64,000 nt of DNA from Bacteroidales bacterium WCE2004 (GTDB taxonomy: Bacteria > Bacteroidota > Bacteroidia > Bacteroidales > UBA932). The position numbers were made by a program, and so were the translations under genes. The notes beneath the pieces were generated by a model. The model saw only the letters and a program-made list of their open reading frames with translations. It was not told where the DNA came from and searched no databases. This document shows, piece by piece, positions 1-10,300 of the stretch. Position 1 is the stretch's first letter, and each line of letters begins with the position of its first letter. The stretch spans positions 167,144-231,143 of the forward strand of contig FUZR01000001.1 of assembly GCA_900167895.1 (NCBI GenBank). The letters are read 5' to 3'.

Positions 1-783
1 GATGCATTCCTTGCCGGCAGGGTTGGTATCCTTGCCCTCGAGGCAGAAGCGGTACAGGCCGTTCCAGTTGGCATTACCCAGACCGGCAGGATCAGGATTC
101 TGCCAGATGAAGACCTTCTTCTTCTCCCAGTGTCCGCCTTCGGCGCCCGGCTCGTACACGTACTCCGGCAGCAGGAACTCCTTGCCGTCGAAGGTGCGGA
201 CCTTACCCACATAGCTGCCTTTGAAAACTTTCTTCGGCAGGGTGATCACGACTTTGTTCTCGCCCTTGCGGTAGAAGCACTCGTCCCCGAGGATCATCGG
301 GTTGCCGTCCGGATCGGGCACTTCGACCTCGCAGATGAACTGCAGGTCCGAACCGTAGATCTCAAGGTTCTCGCCGCCCGTGAAAGTCGAGCCTTCCGGA
401 CGCGAGAAGCCGGAGACGCTGGTGGAACCGAGGGTCAGCGGCACGCGGGAAACGGCCTCGCCGTCCTCGGCGACAACCTTGATCATGCCACCGTCGGCGG
501 CAATGCCGGCCGGAGCGTTGACGCGGATCATTTCGCCGCTGACAAGTTCGAAGTCGGTGACGACGACATCGCCAGGGAAAACGATCTCCTTGACACCGGC
601 AAAGCCGGAACCGTTAATGGTCATCGGCTGGCCGGCGACCACCTTGGTCGGGAAGAACACCTTGATGCCCAGCCCGACTTCCGCCGACTCCTCAAGAGGT
701 TCCTGCAGAAGGTTGCAGGCCGTGAAGCTGCCCAGCAGGGCAACAGTCAGGAGTATGCTTAAATACTTGAATATCTTTTTCAT
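1..783 (-). CDS. IPT/TIG-domain surface lipoprotein of the glycan-utilisation locus (partial, C-terminus off window)
   Basis: The frame is open from an ATG at 783 to the window edge (261 codons). The N-terminus is a lipoprotein signal peptide: a KK start, a hydrophobic run and FTAC with Cys23 as the likely lipidated residue. Residues about 40-120 (TKVVAGQPMTINGSGFAGVK and the following strands) look like an IPT/TIG immunoglobulin-like fold, and a second such unit follows (SGFSRPEGSTFTGGENLEIY). It starts 23 bases after the SusD-like gene on the same strand, so it is the last visible gene of the susC/susD operon. Lipoproteins in this position are usually surface glycan-binding proteins (SusE/F-like or SGBP-B-like); that role is inferred from context. 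The binding domain would lie beyond the window. Confidence 0.8.
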   Translation of the reverse strand, partial: MKKIFKYLSILLTVALLGSFTACNLLQEPLEESAEVGLGIKVFFPTKVVAGQPMTINGSGFAGVKEIVFPGDVVVTDFELVSGEMIRVNAPAGIAADGGMIKVVAEDGEAVSRVPLTLGSTSVSGFSRPEGSTFTGGENLEIYGSDLQFICEVEVPDPDGNPMILGDECFYRKGENKVVITLPKKVFKGSYVGKVRTFDGKEFLLPEYVYEPGAEGGHWEKKKVFIWQNPDPAGLGNANWNGLYRFCLEGKDTNPAGKECI

Positions 784-806
784 ATCGGTAATTCTTATTA
801 AGCGCT

Positions 807-2492
807 CTACCAGCCCTGGTTTTGCGTGAGGTTGGGGTTCTTCTTCAATTCTGTCTGCGGGATGGGATAGAAGTAGTACTTGTCATCCCACTGGCGCGTG
901 ACGGTAGACCGGGTGAGCGTCAGGTCGCTGCCGATCGTCGCCACCTGGATGGTCCGGAAATACTGCGGGCCCTTCTTCCAGCGGCGAACATCCCAGAAGC
1001 GGTGGTTCTCGAAAGCGAGCTCCACGAGACGCTCACGCTCATAGCGGGCGACCCAGGCGTCGCCGTCCTCGGCGAAGGCCGGCATCTGGATGTCGGAGCG
1101 GTTGCGCAGGATGTTGATGGCCTGGTTCGCAGACATGCCATAAGTAGCGTCGTTGGCACTGCCGGTAGCGTGGAACGCAGCTTCGGCGAAGTCGAGATAC
1201 ATCTCGGCCAGGCGGAACAGGATCCAGGTATGGCGGCGCGTGACCTGGTTGTTGGCGGTCGTCACGCTGGAGCCGTCGACATACTTCTTCAGGTAGTAGC
1301 CCGTCGGGGTGGCACCGTACTTCGGAGCGGCGTTGAAGCCGCCGACGAAGGTCTCGATCACCTTCTTCTGGGCACCATTGGTCGGCCATTCGTCACCGTT
1401 CTTCACGACGGTCAGGGCGAAACGCGGGTCGAGGCCCTCATACGGGTCGACGGTGTTGAGGTCGATCTCGCCGGGATAGCGGTGACCGAAGGTCTCGCCG
1501 TTGTCAGCATACTCATACTGGTCGATGAAGCTCTGGGTCGGGCAGTTGCCGGAGGAGGCGTTCTCGACGCCGATCGGGAAGTTGGCCTTCTCGAAGTCAT
1601 TGCTCTCGCCGCGGCCAAGGCCGAAGATCAGCTCAGGGTTGAAGAAAGCGTCGTGGCCCCACAGGGAACCATAGGCGCTGAGCTTCAGGCCCCAGGTCTC
1701 GGCATTGTCCAGGAAGAACTTGCAGGCCTCGGCAGCCTTCGCCCACTTCGATGCGTCGTTGGACGGATTGAAGAGCGGAGATGCCGCGTAGAGCAGCGTG
1801 CGGGCCTTCAGGGCGAAGGCCGCCACGCGGGTGGCGCGGCCGATCTCGGCTTCCGCCTCATTCACATAGGAAACAGGCAGATAAGGGGCCACGGCGTCGA
1901 GTTCGTCCACGATGAACTTCACGATCTGGTCTGCAGGGGTACGCTCGACGGAGTTGGCCTGCATGTTGGTGAGCGTGGTGGTCACGAGCGGGACGTCGCC
2001 ATAGGCGCGGAACAGCTCGAAGTAGAAGTAGGCGCGAAGGAAGCGGAGCTCATACGGGAAGATCTCCAGCTGCTGGGCCCACTTGGCATAATCCGGATTG
2101 TACTGCCACTCCGAAATGTCCGCCTGGTCGATCTTCTCCAGGTACATATGGATGTCGGCAAGGGCCGTATAGGACTTCGTCCAGATGTTGGAATAAGGGT
2201 TGGCTGCACTCCAGCCACCGTTGGTGTAGTTGTTGACCGCTCCGGTCTCCAGGGCATACTGGGCTTCGTCCGTGGCGCCGGCCAGGAAGTAGGCGCTGTT
2301 GGGGTCGAACTCGCCGTTGTAGAGCTGGGCGTAAACGTCGAACACCATATTCTTGATACCGTTCGCGAAGTATTCGTAGGTCCATTCCTCGTCACGCGTG
2401 TTTTCCTCCGTATAGTTGAGGTCAGCGCACGAGGCCAGGACGATACCGGCGAAAAGGAATGAAATGATTCTATCGAGTTTCATAATTCTCAT
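807..2492 (-). CDS. SusD/RagB-family outer-membrane lipoprotein
   Basis: This 561-residue protein has a signal peptide ending at ASC (Cys22 from the first Met, Cys19 from the second), so it is a lipoprotein. SusD hallmarks are an N-terminal helical region with TPR-like segments (FPYELRFLRAYFYFELFRAY), the C-terminal RLAEMYLDFAEA segment and the terminal NPNLTQNQGW. SusD proteins sit on top of the SusC barrel at the cell surface and capture oligosaccharide for import. Its start lies 6 bases (first Met) or 15 bases (second Met, MKLDRI) after the SusC stop, so the two are co-transcribed partners. The second Met gives a more usual signal peptide. Substrate cannot be read from the sequence; the neighbouring GH5 enzyme suggests a beta-linked plant glycan. 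Confidence 0.93.
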   Translation of the reverse strand: MRIMKLDRIISFLFAGIVLASCADLNYTEENTRDEEWTYEYFANGIKNMVFDVYAQLYNGEFDPNSAYFLAGATDEAQYALETGAVNNYTNGGWSAANPYSNIWTKSYTALADIHMYLEKIDQADISEWQYNPDYAKWAQQLEIFPYELRFLRAYFYFELFRAYGDVPLVTTTLTNMQANSVERTPADQIVKFIVDELDAVAPYLPVSYVNEAEAEIGRATRVAAFALKARTLLYAASPLFNPSNDASKWAKAAEACKFFLDNAETWGLKLSAYGSLWGHDAFFNPELIFGLGRGESNDFEKANFPIGVENASSGNCPTQSFIDQYEYADNGETFGHRYPGEIDLNTVDPYEGLDPRFALTVVKNGDEWPTNGAQKKVIETFVGGFNAAPKYGATPTGYYLKKYVDGSSVTTANNQVTRRHTWILFRLAEMYLDFAEAAFHATGSANDATYGMSANQAINILRNRSDIQMPAFAEDGDAWVARYERERLVELAFENHRFWDVRRWKKGPQYFRTIQVATIGSDLTLTRSTVTRQWDDKYYFYPIPQTELKKNPNLTQNQGW

Positions 2493-2498
2493 GCTTTA

Positions 2499-5324
2499 TT
2501 AGAATACGACGGAAAGGCCGAGGGAAACAGCTTTCAGCACGGGATAACCGGTGTTGAGGTTCTCAGCATCCATGGCCGGGATGTTGTCGAAGGAAAGGAG
2601 GTTCTCGCCCTGGACAAAGATCTTGGCGTCCGAGATCTTCATGGCGCGGAGCGCATTCGCGGGGAGCTTGTAGTAGAGCTCACACTCGCGCAGCTTGAGC
2701 CAGTTGACGGTGCGGTACCAGATCGTGGATTCCTGGGCGTTGTTGGCCACGGCCGTCGTCGACAGACGCGGGTACAGGGCGCTGGCGCCGGCCCGGTCGA
2801 AGCAGTTGTCGTAGTATTCCTGCGACAGGTTGCGGTTGTCGGAGAGCGCGCCCCAGACACCGTCCACGTAGCGGAGGTTCTTGGTCTGGAAGGCCGCGCC
2901 CTGGAAGGCGACGTTGAAGCCGAAGCCCTTGTATTCCATGCCGAGGTTGAAAGCATAGTTGAGGGCAGGGACATAGGTGCCCCAGTCCATGGCCACCATA
3001 TCGTTCTCGTTGATGAAGCCGTCGCCGTTGACATCCTTGTACTTGATGTCGCCGACCTTGACCTGGCCGAACTCCTGCTTGGGGCTCGAGGCGATCTCTT
3101 CCTGGCTCTGGAAGAAGCCGAGGGCGACGAGGCCGCGGGCGTAGTCGGCAGGCGTACCGATGACGGAAAGGTTCGGGTAGGCAGGGGCTTCGATCCAGTC
3201 GAGGACCTGGCTCTTCACGAAGGAAGCGTTGGCGCCGAAGTTGAGGTTCAGGCCACCGCTGAAGGTCTTGGCGAAGCGCATGCCGGCCTCCACGCCATAG
3301 CTGGCAACCACACCCTTATCGTCGTAGGCGGACTGGATGCCCACCACGGCGGAGTTGAGGGAGCCGGCGCTGACGAGGATGTTGCGGCGCTGCTGATAGA
3401 AGGCGTCGAGCGTGAAGTCAAAGCAGTTGCCAAGGCGCAGGTCGGTACCGAGGTTGGCCTTGTAGGCGGCCTCCTGCTGGAAGTGCGTCGTCGGGAACTG
3501 CGTCAGGAACGCGCCCCAGGAGCTGCTGAAGCTCTGGCCATACCAGAACTGGCCGTGGGAATTGGCCCAGTTGGCAAGCCACAGGCCGGCCTGCGGGACA
3601 TAGTCGGTGTGCTGGATGCCGGCGGAAGCGCGGAGCTTGCCGTAATTCACGACACCGTCCGGATTGTTGGCATAGATCCAGGCGAGTCCGAGGGTCGGCG
3701 AGAACGCCCACTTGGCCGGGTAGGAACGGTTGGAGCCGTTGGCCGCGAGGACGACGTCCGCCACGAACTTGTCGGCGTGGTCGTAATGCAGGGCGAGGTT
3801 CCAGTTGGCGCGGTACCAGGTGTGGCTCCTGCCGTCGCGGACTTCGCTCTTCATGTTGTAGCCGGCGTTGGCGGCGAAATTGTCGCCGTTCTCGAACGTC
3901 GTAGCGTACTTGAGGCCGGCGCTAACCATGCCGATGCGCCACTGGGATTCCAGGTCGTAGGTGAATTTGGCCTGGTTCTGGACATCACCCATGACCGCGG
4001 CGTCCATCTTGCCGGCAGCGTTGATATAGTTCCAGCCGTACTGGTAGGTCCTGGTGCGGTTCTCACGCATGATGGAAGCGTTGTCATAAGCGCCGCTGGC
4101 GTAGAACTTCAGGCCCGGGGTCAGGAAATCGAGATCCTGCTCGAGGGTCAGGTCCGCCCAGATCTGGCGCTGGTGCGTCTTGGTGAAACCGGTCCCCCGG
4201 GTCTTCGCCACGAGGTTGAAGTCGCCATAGGCCTGGCTGCCGCCCCAGACGCTCGGGATATACCCCGGCTCGCCTTCGGTCCCGATGGCGGAAGTCCGGA
4301 TGGGGAAAGCCAGCGCGGGCACCTTGTAGAGATGCCACCAGGCATCGTCGGAGCTGACGTTCGGCACACCGTTGGTCTCCATGAAGAGCGCCAGGATGTT
4401 GGTCTTGACGCGGGTGGAGCTGGTGACCTGGAAGTTGACGTTGGCGCGGATGTTCACCTTGGAGTACTTGAGCTGGGAATCCCAGTCACCCTCGGTGGCG
4501 TTCTTGTAGAGACCGCGGGCGTCGGTGAGGTTCAGCTGGGTGTAGTATTCGACATGGTCGGAACCACCGAACATCGACACAAACGCGTCGGTCTCGTGGG
4601 CGTTGTTGCGGAAGACTTCTTCCTTCCAGTTGACGTTCGGATAGAGGTACGAATCGTTGATATCCGTGCTGCCCTTGAACTTCTGGAGCTCAGCGTCCGT
4701 ATAGGCGACGCCGAGGCCGTCGTTGAGGCGGGCCTGGTTCAGCGCATTGGCGTAGTCGAATGCGCTGACCATATCGGCCATCTGCGCACCGAACTGGATC
4801 TTGTGGGAAGCGCCGGCCTTGATGTTGAAACCGGTGCCCGGCTGTCCGTGCTTGGTCTTGACCAGGAGGACGCCGTTGATGCCTTCGTGGCCATAGAGCG
4901 CCACGGCGGCGGCGTCGCGGAGGACGGTCACGCTCTCTACCTCTTCGACCGACAGGCGGTCGATCGGGCGCTCGTAGCCATCAACCAGGATCAGGATATC
5001 GTTCTCACCCGTCGTCTGGGCGCCGCGGATATTGAAGAAGGCTCCGTTCCCCTCTTCGCCCTTGAAACCGGTGTTCTGCAGGGCGGTCAGGCCGAGGAGC
5101 TTGCCATAAAGCGCGTCGGCGAGGCTGATGGCGGAGGTGTGGCTGAGTTCCTCGGCGGTGATGGTGTAGGTCGCCGCCGTCGTGAGGAATTCAGTGGTCT
5201 CGACGCCCTGGCCCAGGTCGATGCTCTGCGCCTTCTTGTCGCGCAGCTCCGTCTGGGCGTCCGTCGTCACAGGGACGGCGAGAAGCCCCAGCAAGCCGCA
5301 GATAAGTATATGATGCAATTTCAT
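2499..5324 (-). CDS. SusC/RagA-family TonB-dependent receptor, short form without the N-terminal carboxypeptidase-like domain
   Basis: This is a 941-residue outer-membrane importer partnered with the SusD-like gene just downstream. A signal peptide (about 1-23, ending TDAQ) is followed almost directly by the TonB plug domain (about 45-160), with ILILVDGYERPIDRLSVEEV and LRDAAAVALYGHEGINGVLL matching the SusC plug signature. The rest is a beta-barrel ending in an aromatic residue (SLGLSVVF). The CarboxypepD_reg-like domain that normally precedes the plug in SusC proteins is absent, and the usual AAxxYGxRgaNGV motif is altered to AAVALYGHEGINGV. It is therefore shorter than the 1070-residue copy upstream. 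It lies 21 bases after susD2, in one operon. Confidence 0.92.
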   Translation of the reverse strand: MKLHHILICGLLGLLAVPVTTDAQTELRDKKAQSIDLGQGVETTEFLTTAATYTITAEELSHTSAISLADALYGKLLGLTALQNTGFKGEEGNGAFFNIRGAQTTGENDILILVDGYERPIDRLSVEEVESVTVLRDAAAVALYGHEGINGVLLVKTKHGQPGTGFNIKAGASHKIQFGAQMADMVSAFDYANALNQARLNDGLGVAYTDAELQKFKGSTDINDSYLYPNVNWKEEVFRNNAHETDAFVSMFGGSDHVEYYTQLNLTDARGLYKNATEGDWDSQLKYSKVNIRANVNFQVTSSTRVKTNILALFMETNGVPNVSSDDAWWHLYKVPALAFPIRTSAIGTEGEPGYIPSVWGGSQAYGDFNLVAKTRGTGFTKTHQRQIWADLTLEQDLDFLTPGLKFYASGAYDNASIMRENRTRTYQYGWNYINAAGKMDAAVMGDVQNQAKFTYDLESQWRIGMVSAGLKYATTFENGDNFAANAGYNMKSEVRDGRSHTWYRANWNLALHYDHADKFVADVVLAANGSNRSYPAKWAFSPTLGLAWIYANNPDGVVNYGKLRASAGIQHTDYVPQAGLWLANWANSHGQFWYGQSFSSSWGAFLTQFPTTHFQQEAAYKANLGTDLRLGNCFDFTLDAFYQQRRNILVSAGSLNSAVVGIQSAYDDKGVVASYGVEAGMRFAKTFSGGLNLNFGANASFVKSQVLDWIEAPAYPNLSVIGTPADYARGLVALGFFQSQEEIASSPKQEFGQVKVGDIKYKDVNGDGFINENDMVAMDWGTYVPALNYAFNLGMEYKGFGFNVAFQGAAFQTKNLRYVDGVWGALSDNRNLSQEYYDNCFDRAGASALYPRLSTTAVANNAQESTIWYRTVNWLKLRECELYYKLPANALRAMKISDAKIFVQGENLLSFDNIPAMDAENLNTGYPVLKAVSLGLSVVF

Positions 5325-5345
5325 AATCTTGACAATTTCAAATTA

Positions 5346-7367
5346 TTACCAACCAGGATTCTGCGTAAGGCCATAACCCTTCATTACTTCGTCACGGGAC
5401 ACCGGGTCGAGGTACCACTTGTTCGTCCAGAAGCCTTCGTCCCACCACTTGCGGGCACCGTTGACGATCACCGGCTTCTCGTACTCGAAGTTCGGCCATT
5501 CTTCACCGGCCTGATACTGCTGGTCACCCTCCGTCAGGCGGTTGCCGGCTGCGTCGAGGCGATAGATCCGGATCTCGTGAAGGGGCTTGGTGAAGAGGTC
5601 CTGCCGCTTGCGGCGGACCATGTCGTAGAGGCGGTCGCCGCACTCGCCGCCGATCTCGCAGTTGCGCTCGCGCAGGATTTCATTGATAAGGTTCTCCTTG
5701 TTGGACTTCAGGTTCAGCTCCGGGTTCTTGTCCTCTAGACGGCCCAGGCCGACGCGGCTGCGCACGACGTGGAGGTCGTCCAGCGCCTGCTGGAACATGC
5801 CGAGTTCCGCCTCCGCCTCCGCCTTGATGAGGTACATCTCGGCCAGGCGGATGTAGGACACGCCGATCGGAGCATCGTCATAGCGGTTGCCGCCCCAGTA
5901 GTCGAGCAGCCATTTGAATTTGCTGTAGCCGGAAGCCACGTCGTCGGTGTTGTTGACGTTGCTGTTCTTCTCGAGGAAGCCACCGACCCAGGAATCCATG
6001 TAGTTCATACCCGCATAGTCGAATCCGGCAGGAAGCGACTTCTGGGGGACGACGATTGTCTCATACAGACGCGGGTCGCGGTCGGCGAAGATGTCAATGT
6101 GGTCCGGGTTCGCGCCGCGGCCATAGAGTTTCTCGTACGGGAACACGCGGCCGTCCTGCATGCCGAAGCACTCCATCAGCTCGTTGGTAGGGACCTGGCC
6201 GCCCTGACGCATACAGTCAAGGGCGAAACCGCGCCAGCCCCAGCCCCAGCCGCCGTCGGACAGCGTCAGGGTCGGTTGGGCGTCGAAGAGCTTCTCGTGG
6301 TTGACCTGCTGTCCTCTGTTGGTGTAGCCGTTGCGGTAGCGATAGGCCGTACGGTAGGCCTCGCGGTAACCGGCTTCATCCTGGGTGGCAGGCTGGACCA
6401 GCTGGTAATAATTGCCGTTTTCGGGAGCGGCGTTGTCGTTGAAGAAATCGTTGCAGGCGTCGAGGCACTTCTGCCAGAGGCCGGCGTCATAGCCGCCGAA
6501 CCAGACGTGCTCGATGTTCGTGAACTCGGTCTCCTTGTCCGCCGTGTACGTCATGTACGGCTCGGCGTTGTTGAACAGCGGAGAAGCGGCGAACATCCAG
6601 ACCTTGGCGCGGAGGGCCTTGGCCGAAGCGCGCGTGAGGCGGCCGGACCACTGGCCCAGTTCGGTGTCAGGGACATTCCAGCGGAAGCCGGGCTCCTTGA
6701 TGGCGCAGACGATCAGCGAGTCGATGAACTCCACGGTCTCCTTGGCCGTAGAACGGCCGGAGGTGAAGTTCTCACCCACGCCATAAGCCTTGCGGACGAG
6801 GCAGAGGCCGCCGAAATTGCGGAACGCGTCGAAGTAGCGGCTCGCCATGATGGTGTAGGCCTCGCCGCGCAGGCAGCTCTTCTCCTTCTCGTCCATGCCG
6901 GGCACGCGGTCGATGTTCTCGATGATCTGCCAGCATTTGCGCACGGTCTCGTAGATGGAGACACGGCCGCCGGCGTCTGAATCAAGGCCTTTCTTGGTCG
7001 AATAGGAGAACTTGCCCTGGAAGTTGCCGTCTTCGGTATCCTGGGCATTCTCCGTCAGGGCGCCGGGATAGTAGCTCTGCTTCGGGCCGCCCCAGCTGAC
7101 GTAGCAGTGGTAGGAGTCCGAGAGCACGTCGATCGGCGCGCCGTTCATCATGTTTCCGGAGGTGTAGGTGCAGTAGAGCTGTCCGTACGCGCTCCAGAGG
7201 AAGTTGCGGGTGTATTCAGCGCTGGAGAACACCGTCTCCATGTTGACGTCGATGCCCGGCGCCGGCTCCAGGAAAGCGTCACCGACAGCGAACGGGTCGA
7301 CGCAGGAAGAGAGGGACATAGCGGCTCCGAGTCCCAGCGCAAGTATAAAGTTGGATATCTTTTTCAT
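5346..7367 (-). CDS. SusD/RagB-family outer-membrane lipoprotein (second pair)
   Basis: The protein is 673 residues from the ATG at 7367. An in-frame upstream Met at 7415 would put 16 polar residues before the signal peptide and overlap the susC2 stop, so it is rejected. MKKISN, a hydrophobic run and LSSC (Cys22) form a lipoprotein signal. SusD features include RLAEMYLIKAEAEAELGMFQ and RNCEIGGECGDRLYDMVRRK near the C-terminus, and the final GLTQNPGW typical of the family. It follows the 1070-residue SusC-like receptor by 13 bases and should form the lid of that importer. At 673 residues it is at the long end for SusD proteins. Confidence 0.93.
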   Translation of the reverse strand: MKKISNFILALGLGAAMSLSSCVDPFAVGDAFLEPAPGIDVNMETVFSSAEYTRNFLWSAYGQLYCTYTSGNMMNGAPIDVLSDSYHCYVSWGGPKQSYYPGALTENAQDTEDGNFQGKFSYSTKKGLDSDAGGRVSIYETVRKCWQIIENIDRVPGMDEKEKSCLRGEAYTIMASRYFDAFRNFGGLCLVRKAYGVGENFTSGRSTAKETVEFIDSLIVCAIKEPGFRWNVPDTELGQWSGRLTRASAKALRAKVWMFAASPLFNNAEPYMTYTADKETEFTNIEHVWFGGYDAGLWQKCLDACNDFFNDNAAPENGNYYQLVQPATQDEAGYREAYRTAYRYRNGYTNRGQQVNHEKLFDAQPTLTLSDGGWGWGWRGFALDCMRQGGQVPTNELMECFGMQDGRVFPYEKLYGRGANPDHIDIFADRDPRLYETIVVPQKSLPAGFDYAGMNYMDSWVGGFLEKNSNVNNTDDVASGYSKFKWLLDYWGGNRYDDAPIGVSYIRLAEMYLIKAEAEAELGMFQQALDDLHVVRSRVGLGRLEDKNPELNLKSNKENLINEILRERNCEIGGECGDRLYDMVRRKRQDLFTKPLHEIRIYRLDAAGNRLTEGDQQYQAGEEWPNFEYEKPVIVNGARKWWDEGFWTNKWYLDPVSRDEVMKGYGLTQNPGW

Positions 7368-7380
7368 ATTCGTAGCTCCA

Positions 7381-10300
7381 TTAGAAGTTGAACTGTGCGC
7401 CGATGTTGCAGACACGGGTCATCGGGTAACGCACGCCCATGTCGAGGCCCTGTCCCGGAGCTTCGGGGTCATTGCCGTCGAAGCGGGAGAAGGTCAGCAG
7501 GTTTTGGGCGGACGCGAAAACGCGGATGTAGTTGAAGAACGGCAGGTGCTTCCCCTTGCCGAAGGTGTAGCCGATCTCCACGTTCTTCAGACGGATGTAG
7601 CGGGAATTGATCATCCAGGCCTGGGAGTCGCTGTTGTTGTGCACGCGGTTGGCGAAAGAGATACGCGGCAGGATGGCGTTGGGGTTGTCCTCCGTCCAGG
7701 AGTTGTCGGCCACCCACTGCGTCAGGGCCGAGGTGTCGGTGGAGCCGAACTGGTCGCGGAAGTATCCGTTCAGCATACGGCTCACGTGGTCGGCGCCCGT
7801 CCAAAGCATGGAGAAGTCGAGGCCCTTCCAGTGGAAGCTGGCGTTGAGCGAGAAGGTGATTTCCGGCGTATCGGTGTAACCGAGCGGCTTCACGTCGTTG
7901 GAGTCGATGAGGCCGTCGCCGTTGAGGTCCACGAAGACAGCGTCACCATACTTGAGGTCGCTGTTGTCGGGCTTGGCCATCTGCTGCGGCAGGTCCGCGC
8001 CATAGGCAGCCTTGTAGCGCTCCTCAGAACCCGGCTGGTAGAACTCGAAGAGGTCATAGCCGAAGCGCTGGCCGACCGGCAGGCCGGTGTGGCGCAGGTA
8101 CTCATACAGTTTCGGAACCTCGAGCATCTCGATGACCTTGTTGCGGGCAAACGAGAAGTTCGGGGAGATGGAGTAGCGGAAATCGCCGTGGCGGTCCTCC
8201 CAGTTGAGGGTGATCTCATAACCGTGGTTCTTCACGCGGCCTTCGTTGACGCTGCTGGCGGGCAAAGACGTGACGGCAGGCAGCGTGGACTCGTTGGACA
8301 CGAGGATGTCCTTGCGGTCCTCCCAGAAGAAGTCGACATAGGCGTGGAGACGGTCCTTGAAGAAGCCGGCGTCCAAACCGATATTGATCTTGCTGGCGGT
8401 CTCCCAGGTCACGTTGGGGTTGCCGGAAGTCAGCTCACGGACAGCCATCAGCCAAGAGGGGCTGGTACCGAAGTTGGCGCCGCGCTTCTGCGGGTTGACC
8501 GTCGTGGCACCGTTATAGAACATCCAGGCGCCCGGCTGATAGAGGAAGCGGTGGCCGTTGGTGTTGTCGTTGCCGACCAGACCCCACGAACCACGGAGTT
8601 TCAGGTAGCCGAACACGTCCTTGATGGGCTCCCACCAGGGTTCGCTGGACGGGATCCAACCCACGGACACGGACGGGAAGAAGCCGTAGCGCTTGCCGGG
8701 GGCGAAGTTCTCGGAACCGTTGTAACCGATGTTGAGGTCGAGCAGGTACTTGGTGGCGTAGTCGTAGGTGATACGGCCGACCAGACCGACATAACCCTTC
8801 GGGATGGACGTGTAGATATTACCGTCGGAATCCCAGGGATAATAGGTCTTGCTCTGGTTGTAAAGGAGCAGGGCGCCGACGTTGTGGTTGCCGAAACGGC
8901 GGGCGTAGTCGAAACTCGCCTCCGCGTACCAGTTGCGGCTGCCCGATCTCGACTCGCTGTAGGGAATCGGCCAGGTGATGTTCTCCTTGCGGAGCGCCTC
9001 CTGACCGTCCACGAGGGTGGCCACGTAGATAAGGCCGGTGCCATAACCGTTCTGGCGGTTCTTCGTGGCTACGTACTGGGAGTTGTAGGAAGCCTTGACC
9101 TTGAAACTGAGGCCCTCGGTGAGGAAGCCCATGTCGAGCTTGTACTGGAGGTCGAAGTTGAGCGCATTGGTGCTCTCGTTCTTATAACCCAGGTCGTAGT
9201 AGTTGGAGAGCGCGTCACGGTCGAACGGACCGACGAGGTTCGAGTCCGAGACGATGTGACGGCCCTGCGCGTCGATACCGCTGCCGGCGTACGGCGTGGC
9301 ACCCTGCAGGTAACGGAAGAGGAAGCCCTCGCCGCTACCCATCGTGTTGCGGTTCTGCATGCGGCCGCCCAGGGTAAGGGACAGCTGGCTGTGCTTGGTG
9401 ACGTCGATATCGAGGTTGGCGCGATAGTTCAGACGCTTGAAGTTGAACGTCTCGTTCTTGTTGTCGGAGAACGTCTTGAACAGGGAATCCTGGTTCAGGA
9501 AGCCGGCGGACACGAAGTAGCGGACCCGGTCGGTGCCGCCGTTGACGTTGACGTTGGCCTGTTCCTGCCAGGCGGTGTCGTTCATGATATATTTGATCCA
9601 GTCCATGCTCGGGAAGGTGGTGGGCATGTCCTTCAGGCGGAAATGCTCCATCACGTCCTGGCTGAAACGGAGGCCGGTCGTGGCCTCTTCTCCATTGGCG
9701 GGATCTATATAGGTAGCGAATTGGTTGTAGTCGGAAATAACCCTGGATCCGGGCCACTGGCTCATCGGGAGCACATCGGTGATCTGGGTGTAGTTCCACA
9801 TCTGGCCGTAGGTGTAGGAGTCGGCGAAGTCGATGAACTTCGAGATCGACTGCACGGCGGTGTTGACCGAGGCGGTGACGGAAGCCTTGCCGGTCGTACC
9901 ACGCTTCGTGGTCACGAGGATGACGCCGTTGGCGCCACGCACACCGAACACGGCCGTCGCCGAAGCGTCCTTCAGGACCGAGATGCTCTCGATTTCGTTG
10001 GCATCCAGCTGGGAGAACGGACGTTCGACACCGTCGACCAGGACCAGCGGCTCGGCGCTGTTGAGCGAGCCGACGCCACGGATGCGGATGACCGGTTCGT
10101 CAGCGCCAGGCATACCTGAAGCCTGAACGGCGGAAACGCCGGGGAGATTTCCCTGGAGGGCGTTCGCGACGTTCGCGACAGGAGCCTTCAGAAGGCCTTC
10201 ACCACTGACAGCGGACACAGCGCCAGTAATGGTAACCTTCTTCTGCTGGCCGTAGGCAACGACCACGGCCTCGTCAAGCGCTTTGGAATCGACCTGCATC

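Noticed and set aside
822..5738. Long plus-strand frames (822-2462 and 3483-5738)
   Set aside because: Antisense to susD1 and susC1; composition artefacts of GC-rich genes.
7204..10119. 971-codon open frame on the plus strand
   Set aside because: Antisense to the SusC-like receptor and the end of SusD2; low-complexity composition and no start context or family.
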